The notes: generated by a model from the letters alone, not told the origin. Shown: positions 1-13,607, counted from the first letter of the stretch. The stretch: 64,000 nt of DNA from Temnothorax longispinosus (GCF_030848805.1 NC_092362.1:20498084-20562083); one strand, 5' to 3'. Numbers and translations are program-made.

Positions 1-173
1 AATTTAACATGGTTGAGTAACTAACAACAATATAACACCTGTCAAAAATAATGTATTAAAGTAGTCGCTATTTTCTACGTCTTATTGTTAGTGATATGCA
101 AAACTCATTTTTTATTATATTTTTCCTATACTTGGTACTTTACATTTTTATTATTAAATTAAATTAAATATTA
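1..173. other. AT-rich flank, nothing recognised
   Basis: AT-rich sequence left of the first TTAA-flanked element. No coding exon, RNA gene or repeat could be recognised. Confidence 0.5.
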
Positions 174-177
174 TTAA

Positions 178-650
178 GGCTCCTGGGTAGTCACCGCGGC
201 CATATTGGATTCTTACTATCGAGGCGAGAAAAACACCCAATTTTGTTGTGCATGCCATTTTCAAATAAAAAGACATTTCAATAAAACGTCACTATATAGA
301 TCGTTTCAGAACACTTCCAAAATTGGCCGAAAACTACCCTTTTCTGACAATGAACAAACAGCCATAAAACGAAGCCTAAACATACGGGAAAAATAGCCGT
401 TTAACGACTATCGAAAGGAGGTGAAAACGTTCCTTCCGCATGCAAATCTTACTTTTCGGCCAATTGTACGACTTTCACGAATACGTTAAACGTTAGAGCA
501 CAAGCACAGAGCAAATAATAAAGAAATAGCACGCACAACAAAATAGGTTGTCAACATGTCACAAGACAGAATTCTCCATTGGAGAGAGTGAGAGGAGAGA
601 GTGGCGTCGCCACCGTCAACGCAGAGTTCTCGGCTCAGGGACCAGGAGCC
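178..650. mobile_element. TTAA-flanked non-autonomous element A (piggyBac-like)
   Basis: The 473-bp segment is bounded by TTAA at 174-177 and 651-654. It has short terminal inverted repeats, GGCTCCTGG at the left and CCAGGAGCC at the right. A TTAA target duplication is the hallmark of the piggyBac superfamily. No transposase is encoded; the 63-residue open frame at 205-396 resembles nothing. It shares its right TTAA with the next element. Confidence 0.65.
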
Positions 651-654
651 TTAA

Positions 655-1341
655 GGGGGAATACTTAATTAGAAGCGCGAAAAAAAAGCAATTTTTGTGA
701 ATTTTTTTAAGGAAACCTATATGAATTATGGTATTGGTATTTTTTCTACATGAAAGTACACACTTTTAAGAATATGTTAAATTTTTTTTATTAAAAAATA
801 TTCGATATTGGCGGAGTATTCATGGGTTCTCTGTCGACTGCCGTGGTGGTCCTCCGCGGTGACCACTCCCATTTCATTTGTAATCATCAGAATAAAAAAA
901 ACCAAAAAAATTATTAAAATTGACATTATAATTTAGTCTTTGTCGTAGGGGTTTTTGAAAATATCGATTTTTGACAAAATGGCGGGCGTTTGAATTTAAG
1001 GGTTCGATTTTTAGGGAAAAATTCGGGTTTATTTTGCCGATAAAAAAAACTAAGTCACTTAAAAAAAAATCCTACGACAAAGACTAGATAATTATGTATA
1101 GAATAACCTCTATAAATTTCAAATTGATCGGTTCAGTGGTTGCCGAGATATTTTGGTCACCGATTTTTAACATGGTTTCGAGAAAAACGCGTTTGAAAAT
1201 TGAACAATGAATAAATCGCGAAAATTTTTCAACTTACATAGAATTATCGATTCCAGGTCCATAATATAAGTCCTCCACCTTGCTTGGAATGCAAAAATTG
1301 AACAATCAATTTTTTCGAACTTTCTAATTGGGTATTCCCCC
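655..1341. mobile_element. TTAA-flanked non-autonomous element B (piggyBac-like)
   Basis: The 687-bp segment is flanked by TTAA at 651-654 and 1342-1345. Its terminal inverted repeats are about 20 bp: GGGGGAATACTTAATTAGAA at the left, and the right end reads as its complement with two mismatches. There is no open frame of transposase size. It abuts element A, sharing a single TTAA, so one element inserted at the target duplication of the other. Confidence 0.75.
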
Positions 1342-1424
1342 TTAATCCAACGAATTAAATTATTGGTATATCGACTACTGTCAAATCGCGTTAGAAATTG
1401 AAGTTAGGTTTAAATTCTCTTTCT

Positions 1425-1535
1425 CTCTTTCTCACACACACAAACACACACACACACACTCATTCTCTCACTCACTCATTCACTTACTCACTCACTCAGC
1501 AGTCGTAGAATCTATATATACATATATGTATACAC
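1425..1535. repeat. CT/CA/CTCA simple repeats at the unit edge
   Basis: Runs of CTCTTT, then CA dinucleotides, then ACTC tetranucleotides are followed by a short AT-rich run. The same order, with fewer CA units, occurs at about 25771-25860, where unit 2 begins. The simple repeat marks the left edge of the duplicated block. Confidence 0.7.
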
Positions 1536-3075
1536 ATCTGCACTTTAAAATTGGGGAAAAAAACAACTGAGAAATAATTGATGCTTAGATATTTTAGCTT
1601 GAAATAGATCCACTTAAAAAAGATTGTTTTGTCAGAGAAATTATACCTATTCTCTCAAAATTAATTTTATTAAATACTATTAATGTTAACTGCATACCAG
1701 TTGCATGATTTATCTGTGAAAAATAAATATTAAAATAGTTCTATTGAGTAATATAATGTAATTATTAATGTTTTAATAATAATAATGTGTATTAATAATA
1801 ATATATTATTAATATATAAACTTTAAAATATTTAACACATAACTGATATCATTGGTCGAAGGGTTTATGTTGAATCATTCGCGATTGTTATAAATAAATA
1901 ATAAACAGAAAATCCCGAATTACAAATTAAACATGACAGTTGAATAATTAAATCTTTTATTACTTATATTGTTTCGCTTAAAAAGTAAAAATGTTACATT
2001 TATCCATAACAATTTTGCAATATTAATCGGTGACCGATTTTTCATATTTGATCTTATTAACTGCCTAGGAACGATCCGACAAATTTGTACAAATAATTGT
2101 TGCACGGGATTTTTATATGCGCTTATATTATATTACGATAATTGAGATTAATCTGTAAATAATTAAAGATTTGTGTAACAATTCTTGCCGTTCAAGCGTT
2201 TGATTATGCCAATGGTAACTTTGAAACGCGATAGCAATTGCAAATTATTTCAACATTCGTATATAGCTATACATATTACAATTGTTACTCACGATTATCG
2301 CACATATATGTACAAATTTATTATTACATCATTTTATTTCTCTCCATTAATCGTCAAAATATCATATCATGTAACATTATATTTATTATACCTTATGCAA
2401 AGTAAAATGAATGACTATAATTCATCATGTTTTACATTACTTTAATTATACTTAGTAACTGGTTCTTTTATAATACCTTTTACTTAAAATACTTTTCGCT
2501 TAATACTCTTTACTTAGAAGATATATAATTATCATAATGAATAAGTGACTATGTAATACTTCAAAAGCCAACCCAGAAAAAATTTTTAATAAATCTGCTG
2601 TGAAATATTTATATTTTATTTTAATCAAAATACTTTTATTGAAATTTAGCCGCGTTGTAACATGCAATTATTAACTTTAAAAAATTTTTTGTAGCTAAAA
2701 TCTTCGAAAATTATATCATATTTTTATACGTAAGTATCAATTAATAGTTAAAATAGATTTTTAGGCTAAAGTAAAGAATTATAAAGGTCTTCTAGCCTAT
2801 GAAAGAAATGAGACAAAGAAACAATAATTATTACATTTGACAAGTAATGTAGAATCGTAGATGATCGTTTAATTACTGTATCGTGCATTATATTGTCACT
2901 GATATTTATAGAAAATAATAATGCGATGTAAAAAATAGGTTTGTTGTCATTGATTATTAATGATCACAAATGCATCGATGAAAGATCGCAGTTAATGCTT
3001 ACACTATATTTGATAGTAATACTTTCTTTTCACACTATTTACTGTTATTACACTAGATATATCTACAAAATTATT
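1536..3075. other. 3' flank of ebony copy 1 (UTR and downstream DNA)
   Basis: AT-rich DNA downstream of the copy 1 stop codon, collinear with 26120-27451 and 46222-47705. On the minus strand the first AATAAA signals after the stop lie at 2635-2640 and 2615-2620, and the first is conserved in the other units. They are possible polyadenylation signals about 440 bases past the stop. No other gene is visible. Confidence 0.45.
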
Positions 3076-6000
3076 CTAGTTGATCATCTTCAATGAGCAA
3101 ATTGCCACTTGGTTATCAGGAAATTTGTCGAAAGGTTTATTTCCATCGAGTGTCTCGTATCTATTCATCTGGTATACCAGCAATGTTTCATAACCGTACA
3201 CGTCTATAGCAAGTTGCTGCACATAAAGTTTAAAAAATATAAGTCAAATTTTTGCAAAATCATGTATTTGTTTGATAAGTTACTGTGTTATTAGCTAAGT
3301 TATTAAAAACTTAGGTTTATCGTTTACCTGTGTGAGTGGATTAGTGTTTGTGGTGAAAATTCCGATGTATTCTTTTCGTTTGGTAAGTTGCAAACAAAAT
3401 TCTTCCATTTGTCTTATTACGAGTACATTTTCCGTGGGATTCAAATCGCTGCTCGTCCCCATCATGAAACTATGAATAATCTTGCCTTTACCCTTTGGTA
3501 ATTTGTAATCTCTGATCGGTCCCTCCAGATATTCAATGAAATCAAAAACAATCATTAACTCAGATTTCAGTATCAGTTCAGGTTTATCCCAAACATCAAA
3601 GTTGAAAGTAACTCCGATTGTTTTGCCACTTTGCGACGATTTTATTACGAAACTGAAGTTCTTCTTTACAAGAGGAGCCCACATAGCTTCCACAAATTCC
3701 AGACAATCGGCTCTCGTTATGTTCAGCATTAAGTACTGCTCCAATTCAGGTTTTAAACAAAAGCCCTTCATGATTATTCTGCAAATTTAAATAAATGTTC
3801 ATCCTTACTTTCGCACGTATATTTAATTATGCACAACACTTACTCGATTGCGTCCTCCTTATGGCAGTCGTTTAATGATTCAAAGACGTACGATTTCTGG
3901 TCAATGGCTTCTTTCAAAGGTTCCTCGTCGGATACTATGAACTTCATCCGGTCTAATACTTCGGCTAAATTTTTCGCTGTGATAAAATCCGTGATACCGA
4001 TCTGATAACCTTGATCTCTTAACTTGGTCACGGTGTAAATGGAATTCAAAGAATTTCCACCAATTTCGTAGAAATTCGCGTTTAGCATTACCGGTGTGCG
4101 ACTACTACGTCCGGTTATGGATGCGATGGTCGGAAAGAGGATACGGGCTTTTGCAAGATCTTGACTTGGCACTCCGCTGTAATCGCAATTCATAGCAATG
4201 TGGTCTTCTATAAAACAAAATTTTTTATTTTAGTCAGTAAAACATAGATCTTTTGAGTTAAAATATAAATTAGTCATTTTTTAATTTATTGATAATTAAA
4301 AGAAATTGGATCATAATTTATTCTTATTTACATTTGAATTATTAATTTTTAAAAAAGTAAAGATTACAATTTGATACGAATTTTTTATATGCAGATTGGT
4401 GGAAGAGCAAATAAAAAATCTGACGTTTTCTTATAAACATCTATTTTTATACGTAAACATTTACATATAAGACGGTTACGTGTAATTAAAGTATAACTAA
4501 GTAAAATAATTAATATTTCAATATCTACGTTATTTAATATTTCAAAGAGATATTACGACGTACGTATAATTTTACTTGACAGAACGATATAAAGTCATCA
4601 TTAGTTTGACATACCGTCATTAGAGCAAGATAATTCGTATCTTCTCAGCAATTCCTGTCGATCCGTTTTCCCATTTGTTAGAAGAGGTATGTGATCAACA
4701 ATAAAAATTTGTGGTAACATATATGGCGGTAATGTCTTTTGAAGAAGATTTTCTATTTTCGAGCTGGATAGGGTCGTGCATTGGCACGAATGCGTAACGG
4801 TAACGAACGCTATTAATGCCTGAAAATATAAAATATACCTGTATAAATTAATTTTACGTTAAAAAATCGATTCACACATTTTTTAATTTTTTTAAATATT
4901 CGTGCCATTAGTAGTTTTAGTATAATAGTAATTTAGAGACGACGCTTTTAGTATGAACAATAAAACGTTGCCGATAAAACGTTTTTAAATTTCATGAAAC
5001 TGTATAGTAGAATAGTTTGTTCGGTGGAAGCTATTAGATTTATGAAGCATCGATATTCAATTGATAAATTACTTCAATTTCTTCTTGACATGAAAATGAT
5101 GAGCACAACCAAAAATATTAAAGGTTGGTTTTGTATTTAAAGCGATTAGAAAAATTGATATGTATGCTTATTTAGCTCTATAAGATATTTAGGGAAGATT
5201 TTAAAAGAATTACTTGTTGTGAATTTTTTTCAACATATTTACGTTTTATCTTGCACACATTTGTATTGAAATATTTACCTGTGACAGTTTGCCGGGTTTA
5301 TGACAGAGAACCACAACTTTATCAATATTGGGTACCCTGGCGACCACCTTTTCGACTTCCGTGAAATCGACACGGTGACCCCTAATTTTGATCTGCGAAT
5401 CCGCAGATCGTCCTTCGTAAATTAACGTCTTTTTGACTATTTTGGCGTAATCACCCGTACGGAAGATTTTTGGATATTCTGCAGACACATCAGTACATTT
5501 TTAAATGCGTAACAAAGTCGTAATTCTTTCCACTAAAGAAAACGCGAAATTTCGCTTGTAAGGGAAACCAAGATTACGAATAGGAGAATTTGTATGTCGC
5601 AGTGAATTCTTTAAGTTCGAAAGACGTAGAATTCGATCTTCTTGTTGTGTTATTATCTTGTTGTTTTATTTTCTCACCTGGATCAATGGCATAAGGATTG
5701 TCCAAAAATTTATGTGTGTCTTGTTCACATATATAACCCGCTGCAAGATTTCTTCCAGCCACGATCAGCTCTCCGACTTCTCCCTGGGGTATCAGTCGCA
5801 AGTTCTTGTTCGCGAGATAAATTATGCAGTTGTCGATCGGCTTTCCTGCAAAGACACAGCGAGCCATGTAAATGTTGTTTAGCGATTATTAACAATAATT
5901 CATTGAAATAGACTTTTAGTTATTAGCTTAGAATTAATTAATAAATGTTGTTATGCTTTGTTATATTGTTATATTAATTATATTGTTATATTAATTATTT

Positions 6001-9000
6001 AATTATTTTATTACTTTTATAACATTATTTTATTTTTTTAACTTTATTTGTTAGTTTTACCGATTGGCACTTTCTTCATCTCTTGTAATTGTTCCCGTTT
6101 GTTTAATAGGTAATATGTAACGTCACCCATGACTTCCGTGCTACCGTAGAAATTAGCTAATATTTTGCCCTTGTTGTCAAACGTGGTGAAAAATTGATTG
6201 GCCAATGCGACCGACAAAGTTTCTCCGGAACAGACCCAGAGTTTCAAGCGATCGAGAACGTTGTCATTATCCTGTGCAAAACAACGACAGACCGTATATT
6301 GAATCCAAGGTGTTGCAAAGCGGTGTACATTCTTATCATGTAAATCATAACCGTGTTTCAAGTGTCTCGATTTGCGACAACATTGCATAAAGATAACGAT
6401 AATGTAAAAATTTTCTAAGCCGCTTAGGATAATAAGCATGATTTTAATTATTCTTTAATTATCCTTGTTGACAGATACCATATTAACACAGATACCTCGA
6501 CAGCATGATTTTCGCTAATTAAACATTTAATCGAATGCTCGTAATCGGTGTTGGATAATTTACAAGCGCAACTTATATTGATTTGTGGAAAATCTTCTCA
6601 ATTGAGACACGCCGATCTGGAAATCACTGAATTGTGAATGCGTTGATTTTTATTTATTTAATATATATTTGCATGTACGTTTTGCAATTTGCTTAAGCGT
6701 GACGAATAAAGCGTGTCTAACGTTTCCAAACTAATGTTGAAATGCTAAAAGTAAGAGGATGCTTAAGATTTTCGCGAGTGTTAAAGGAAAAACGTCGACA
6801 CGTCTTATGCCTTATCATCGATGTATAGTGAATTATTATCATCATTATGAGATATTGAAAGTTACTCATTTTAATGGTCAGCAAAGCACGTTGTTCGTAA
6901 CCTTTCGTATAATGTTGCGTAAAATCACGATTAAAATTCCCGAAAAATTTACGTAATAATAATAGGTTCGTCTATCTTGCGATAAATTACACGTGGAATA
7001 TAACTTTACATACTCACTCGCAAGTCTAGATACATGAGCAATGAACGCAACAACGATGGCACAAGAACTAAGCGTTGTATCTGAAACATAGATAATTCAG
7101 TTTCTTTGTCATAAATTAAGTTATATCACATGTACGCGATTCATGTGATTTACACATTACATTAGACAACAGATGGCAGAAGATTTCATAAAATTTTAAA
7201 TTAGCTAGAGTTTTACCGAAAACTTTTTGATCATTGCAGTATTTATTCAGTTCATTTTTAAACTGTTGTAAATTTTTTTTACTAATTGTATCATGTTCAA
7301 ATTATAGCCACTAAATATATTTTTTATACCATTAATTATTTAAAAGAAACAAAAATAGTAAATCTAGTTTTATAAAGATACGTGGTAACTCAACTTGTCA
7401 AAAACTATAATTTTGTATACATTGCATAATATGCTTTCTCTAAGAAATGTAGAAATGTTTAATAATATACACTAATAAAATATATATAGATATACACTGA
7501 GAATCGCAAAACAGTAATAGTCTCTGAATTTTCGTTCATTCTCAATTTTTAATCTCAATATACAGATGCTTACTTAAAAAAAAAGTAATATCTGCTGAAA
7601 AACACAGTAATATCTAAAGATTAAGATCGTAAGCGATTGTCTAAAAGAAATAATAAAAAAGAAATAATTACTGAGAAGTTCCATTATTCAATCATGTGCG
7701 TTCAGTAGCCATTACTCTTGGCTTTCCATATTCGTTCTATCGCACGAGTTCAGAGCAATTCAGAGAGATATATGACATTTATAATAGTTACTGTAGAATA
7801 GATTGTTAACTTAGCGTTAGCGTATTGTCATTCCGGAATCTTAGATTCGAATCCCGTCTCCCGTTAATATGTTTTTAAAAATTGTAAAACAGTGCGTAAT
7901 TTTAATTAATAAAAAAAAATAATATATGCGACACCACGAATACAAATTAAACTATTAGAAATATTAGAAAAAAATAAGAACTATTTAAAAATAAAAAAGA
8001 TTTTTTTTTCGTTAAAATATTGCACCGGAATCATTACTGGTCTTTATCGTAATGGTTACTGTGAAATCCGTACTGGTTGCTGGAAGAATGTTTACTGTAG
8101 TTGTGTGTAATGGTTACTGTAAGAAAGACTAAAAGTTGAGAGTGAGCAAAAATACAGTAATTATTACCGTTTTTCAGCTTTCAGTGTAAATATACGCATT
8201 AAAAAAATGATATACCTATAAGAAATATAAATGTTATATATTCTATGCCATGTGTTGAACATAAGAAGATCAGAAAATTTTAATTATATTTATAATAAAC
8301 TTATAAGTACAACATATTAAGTAATTTTTAACATAATTCAAAGTTAAATGAAATAAATTGATTTAATTTTTATAATACTAGTTTCCATGATACATTCGCA
8401 AAATGTACTTATTGAGTTTGTTTACAATACAAGTTACACAGGTTTTACTATACAATAATATTAAAACTTTTAATTACCATAATTGTTTACTTAAAATAAA
8501 ATCTATGATTATTTTTTACTTATAATAATTTCTTTCATAAATTATTGAAGTTTTTTTACTTCTAAAATACTCTTGTACTGTTATTATTATGCACAATAAA
8601 TTAGTGAGTTTTTACCTGATGTTCTTCTAAAAGCGGTACTAACTTTTCCGGATCTTTAGTCACGCTTTTCGGGACAATTACTAGGGTACGGCTTTGTAAA
8701 AGAGGTCCCCAAATTTCGGGAACACTATCGACGAAAGTAAGGGAAGTTTTAAAAACACATCGTTTTTCATCATCAGCGAATGGAAGTTCCCTCCATTGCC
8801 ATTGTAGACGATTCAATAGAGTAGCATGCGATATAAGCACACCTTTAAGAAGATAAATGTGTATATTACAAACAATTATGCTCTTTTAGATTCTCGCTCT
8901 TTTACAAACTAAAATATCACAATTTGCTACTCTTGTCTTATATTTTTCTGTAATTTAAACTAGGATTAATATCCTTTTACAGAAACACAGTTCTTATTTG

Positions 9001-12000
9001 CCACGTATGAACATAATATTGTAAAAATATTCTATTACGACATTCAGTAACAAATAACGTCAATTTATAATGAATAAAAACGAGTATGCACGCGTTAAAT
9101 TGTATTTTTTACGTTGTATTATATAATTAGTGTCTATAATACAATGTGGTATTATTATATACCTTTGGAAATTCCTATACTTCCGGAAGTATGAAGAACC
9201 ATAGCTAGTTGATTCAAGCTCTCTTTAGTTTGTAATGCATCTTCTTGTTCCTGTTTAGCTTTCTCCAAAAGTTGTTTATACGTCATGACTAAAGCTCCCT
9301 CATAGATTGATAAATCCGCTAAAAGCAGAATCGTATTTTTAGTTAATTGTTCATATTGAAGGAATAAATAGAAGCGGAGGAAATATCAATTATCTATTAT
9401 TTTGAATTATGTCCAATCAAAATGAAGGTTTTTTCGCACATATTTATACCTGAAAGAATAAAAAATCTCAAGGTTCTTTTGCGCATATTTATACAACTGA
9501 AGGAATAATAAAATCTATCCGCGTTCTGCAAATTGTTTTGAAACAATCCACCATTCGCTTTCAGTAAAAACTAATCATTATAATATATAGATCTATGTAC
9601 ACACGAAAACTGCGCGAGTCTATATATACACGAAAATTGCGGGAGAAATCACATAAGTGTGGTAAGAAAGAATTATTACGTAGATATCTCACAATTATTA
9701 AATCCTTTATCTGCTTTATCACATATTGTACGCTTATTAGTGGCGAACGCGTAAGTTTGATAGCATCGTTTTGACCGTCATTAAGCTGGCACAGCCATTT
9801 TAGCACAATTAAATGCGATTTATAAAAAATTAATTGCTATTTTGGTAGTTCCGAATGACCTCTCCCGATTGACCTAAAATTTTACACATAAGTATTGTTT
9901 TTGATGTAAGAAATAAAGTACGCGTGGTCCCAACTTCGGGAAATTAAAAAAAAAATTATGAGCACTTATCGACTAATAAAATTGATTTTATATGATATAT
10001 ACGACATATAAAAAATATAATATATATATAGTATATATAATATATATAGCACGCGTAGAAAGTTGTAAACCCATGTGGCAACTCGTCTCGCGTGGAAAGT
10101 GTATGCGTGGTGGTAGTAGGTTCCGCCCCCTCCTGCGGGGATCACCACCTTTAAAAAAACTAACTTAACCCAACCCAATTGTTGTGTGAATGGAAAAGTA
10201 TATGCGTGAATACAATGGATTCACTCTTTCCTACCCAGAACAAAATTAATGAAAGATTTATTACTTTAACCAAAAAGTTTTGGTTACAATTACCGGTAAA
10301 ATTAATAAATTATAATTTATCACATTTACCATCGTATCTTGAAAATTATGCACAAAAATTGGTAATTACATATAATTAATCGAATTTATCACTTTTATAG
10401 TAACAAATATATCATGTAGAATTTTAGTCGATAGTGCTATCATAAAAAAATTTTTTTTATTTCCTTAAGTTGCGACCACGCAGATTTATTCTTTACATCG
10501 AAAACAACTTATGTCGACTTACTTTAGGTCGATCGGTAGCAGTGGTCATTCGGAACTACACCCGCTATTTTTTTGCTAAATAATTGCCCAATTTTCGATT
10601 TTTTTGCTTCAGTCGATTTGCTAAAAACAATGGCTGTGCCAGTTTATAAGACTAGAGGTAGCACTGTCATTGTTTTCAGTAATTCGGCTCGAGCAAAAAA
10701 ATCAGAAATAGAGCAATTAATTAGCAAAAAATTGCAATTAATTTTTATATAAGTCATTCGATTGTGTTGAAATGGCTATACCAGCTTAATAGACGTTCGG
10801 TTTTGATTGATGGTAGTCACGTTAATTTACTACAAAGTTGAAATATCTTTAAATAATGAGATTATGAGATTTTGTATAAAATTTTGGTACATTTCGTACA
10901 AATTGAAGTCAATATAAAATAATTAAAATCAATGATGTGAAATTATTACATTAACACTAAATAAAGTGAAAATAATATAACTTGATTATTTTTGAATATT
11001 TTATATTTTCATTAAGGGGCTACATCCACCTAAAGGCCCGAAAAATAGGTCAAAATTCAGATTTTTTTTTTTTCAGAAATTATTAGTGGGAATGAAACGA
11101 ACTTTGTTTGTACTTAAAGATACATGTTTTGAGAGCTTTAAAAAAACTTTTTAATTAAAAAATTTTCAAACACAAAAAAGTTATGGCTGCCGGCAGATGA
11201 TAAGTTTTTTTTTGACACGTTCGGCGGTGGACATCAGATCTGGAAAACCGCTCGATGGATCGTTTTGAAATTTACACAAAATACGCTGAGAAACATTTAG
11301 AGGTCGTTGACGATCGCCGATTTTTAAAATCGATTTTTTAAACAAAATGGCAACGAAATGAAACTCAGGTATGGACAATTTGTGAGAAAATGTAGTCATT
11401 TTTACGTAATTATTAAAAAATAAAGATTGATTTAAAAAAAGTAAGATTGTCAACGACTTCTAAATGTTTCTCAGCGTATTTTGTATAAATTTCAAAACGA
11501 TCCATCGAGCGGTTTTCCAGATCTGATGTCCACTTCCGAACGTGTCGAAAAAAAACTCATCATATCTGCCGGCGGCCATAACTTTTTTGTGTTTGGAAAT
11601 TTTTTAATAAAAATTTTTTTTAAAGCTCTCAAAACATGTATCTGTAAGTACAAACAAAGTTCGTTTCATTCCCACTAATAGTTTCTGGAAAAAAAAATAT
11701 CTGAATTTCGACCTATTTTTTGGGCCTCTAGATGGATGTAGCCCCTTAAAGAAATAAAACTAAAAATTGTGGTATTTTCAAATTTTATATATATTTAAAG
11801 ATATTATAGCTTCGCATGAATTAGATTAGAGCAACATATTATCTTTTCTATATTCACATTATGGATATTATAACAAACGACAAATCACTTATTTAAGATT
11901 AACTATTATAGAATTCTAAGATTAATAATTTAGGATTAAAAATATTATTAAAGTTTAATTTTTAGAAATTAACAAACATTAATATTGTAAAACATTGGCA

Positions 12001-12807
12001 CATTTCATTTAACTGATTCTTCTATTTTCTAGATAAAAGCAGTAAAACTGCATAATAGATAAAACTGGAATAAGAGATAGGTAAATAACTAAATAGATAA
12101 ATAACTAAAAATAAGATAAAAAATTACATAAAATTAAATGTAGAAATCGAATAATGATAAACTAAATTTGTTATGATATTTATTTTGGAACACTTTACGA
12201 TGTAAAAGAGGACATTTACCTTTTTCCTCGACCACCATTATTAATGGTTGCGCTTCTTCGAGAATGTGTTTCACTCTAGACATCGGAAATTCCGCGTCCA
12301 AAGGTAGATAAGCCATTCCTGCTTTCAGTACACCAAGTAATACAGTTGGAAACCAATGCGACGGGTTCATGCAGACAGCTATTAATGACTGAGAAGTTTT
12401 TTCAGTCTTTTCGTACTTTTGTAAAGCTCGTGCCAACTGATTGGTGATGTTATCCAATTCTTTAAAAGACAGCACGTATTCCTGGCCGGCGTCATCTGTA
12501 TCGAGTTTCCAACAATGTTTAGATATAAATTTCCTTTCATATATACAATGTTCACATTATCATAGGCATTATTTAATACAACTGGTTATTTAAATTGTCA
12601 AAAAATTTATTCTAGACCACTTTTTCGCGATGTGACTTTTATTATATTTTATATCGAGAAGCAAATCCCCTTACCTTCGTAATATAACGCGGTTTGATTT
12701 GGATGGACTTTTGCTGCACGACTGAATAATTCATGCACTAAATCTTTTTTCTGATTTCTTCCTGTCTGCTGACCTCTTAAGATTGATGGCTGTTGCAAAG
12801 TACTCAT
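3076..12807 (-). CDS. ebony: Ebony-like N-beta-alanyl-dopamine synthetase, copy 1 (intact frame)
   Basis: Ebony adenylates beta-alanine, loads it on a carrier domain and condenses it with dopamine or histamine, in cuticle tanning and glial histamine recycling. Coding exons, in transcript order: 12675-12807, 12220-12495, 9163-9318, 8616-8842, 7018-7080, 6061-6271, 5678-5845, 5279-5478, 4615-4819, 3844-4207, 3328-3778, 3076-3216. All introns are GT-AG and the total is 2595 nt (864 residues; Drosophila Ebony is about 879). Visible motifs: A3 at residues 177-189, altered to VLHTSGSIGISKG; pocket Asp D227 in TFVDS; A5 NFYGSTE at 325-331; A7 RTGD at 418-421; A8 with an extra residue (GRSADSQ); A10 NGKTDR with Lys529; carrier motif GGNSLNS with phosphopantetheine Ser599. 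The C-terminal amine-selecting GNAT-like domain starts near 668. A 5' UTR acceptor lies at 12860-12861, so an upstream non-coding exon is expected. The frame is intact, but catalytic competence is doubtful because of A3. Confidence 0.92.
7495..8186. mobile_element. TA-flanked 692-bp element in ebony copy 1 intron 4
   Basis: The ends are CACTGA and TCAGTG, with TA on both sides (7493-7494 and 8187-8188). The matching intron in units 2 and 3 lacks it, so it inserted only in unit 1. A TA target suggests a Tc1/mariner-type MITE. The interior holds many ACAGTAAT or TTACTGT repeats and a tRNA B-box-like stretch (GATTCGAATCCC near 7844), so a SINE fragment may be nested inside. Confidence 0.6.
9844..10563. 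mobile_element. Inverted-repeat element in ebony intron 2 (unit 1 copy)
   Basis: The ends GGTAGTTCCGAATGACC (9844-9860) and its complement near 10543-10561 are inverted, and the inner flanks also pair imperfectly. The same element is in unit 2 at 34721-35380 but absent from unit 3, so it inserted before units 1 and 2 separated. There is no transposase. Confidence 0.6.
10571..10725. repeat. Conserved palindrome in ebony intron 2
   Basis: Two arms, each containing a TTTGCTAA / TTAGCAAA-type end and a CGATTTTTTTGC / GCAAAAAAATC-type core, face each other around a short loop. The palindrome is present in all three units (35391-35547 and 52455-52612), so it predates the duplications. It is probably an old foldback MITE. 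Confidence 0.55.
11016..11745. mobile_element. TTAA-flanked foldback element in ebony copy 1 intron 2
   Basis: The element is flanked by TTAA at 11012-11015 and 11746-11749, with ends GGGGCTACATCC and GGATGTAGCCCC. Inverted arms of nearly 300 bp (about 11016-11300 and 11450-11745) match almost completely. Unit 2 has the uninterrupted site (TTAA once, near 35830), so this insertion is private to unit 1. It is a non-autonomous piggyBac-like foldback with no transposase. Confidence 0.8.
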
Positions 12808-13068
12808 TTTTAAATGATCGTAGAAATTGTAACTTCTTGCTTCAAATGTTAGCAAAGATCTAAAATTTAATTTAGAATAAAAATTAATAAGCACGTATTT
12901 ATTATTAAATTTATAAACACATACTAATACTTTTGAAGGTGAAATCTTGCTTTTTGAAATTGATAGTTTTATAAAAATTAATTGATTATTTTATATTCTG
13001 CAAGACAAAAGTTTACATTTTGTGATAAGATTTGTGATAAAAAGTGTTTAAAGAAATATTGATATGCA

Positions 13069-13242
13069 CACGGAAAAAACAGTATGGTATTGGCACACAC
13101 AAATCTGATTGTGTCAACCAGTAAATTAAATTAAATAAGTCATATCAACCATACACATAATTACCGCTCAAAAATAATTAGGATGCAGCTAGGTTGTTTA
13201 CTAAATTTTTTTGGTTGTGTGCACTATATCATTTTTTCCGTG
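13069..13242. mobile_element. Short MITE with CACGGAAAAAA ends, 5' of ebony copy 1
   Basis: The left end CACGGAAAAAACAG and the right end TTTTTTCCGTG are inverted, followed inward by GCACACA-type sequence on both sides. Related copies lie 5' of copies 2 and 3, where they are enlarged by later insertions (37165-38145 and 54239-55302). A similar left end is at 44719. It was already in the ancestral block. Confidence 0.55.
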
Positions 13243-13607
13243 CACGTTAATTTATTTTAGAGATAAATTATTTTCTTATTGAAATGCTCAATATATCAAT
13301 TGCACTAAATATTTGTGTCTGAAAATAATACATAGTCAGTTGCATAAGTTACTATATATTATGTAAAACTGGTTATCATTTTTTATATAAGATGTTACTA
13401 TAAAGAGAAATCTAAAAAAAGAAAGGGTAGCTTTTTGGTGGACAAATCACGTAGTCGCAAAATCAATTCTCTCTCAAATAATCAACATTAGGATAATCTG
13501 ATGTGGCACATTTAAAAAGAGATGTTTGTTTTAATAAACGATTATTATGATCGTTTATTAAAACAAACATCTTGAAGCAACAATGATCTTGAAGCAACTG
13601 CTAATAA

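Noticed and set aside
3536..3790. Plus-strand open frame of 84 residues (and its match at 27913-28167)
   Set aside because: It is antisense to ebony exon 11 and shows only the complement of that coding sequence.
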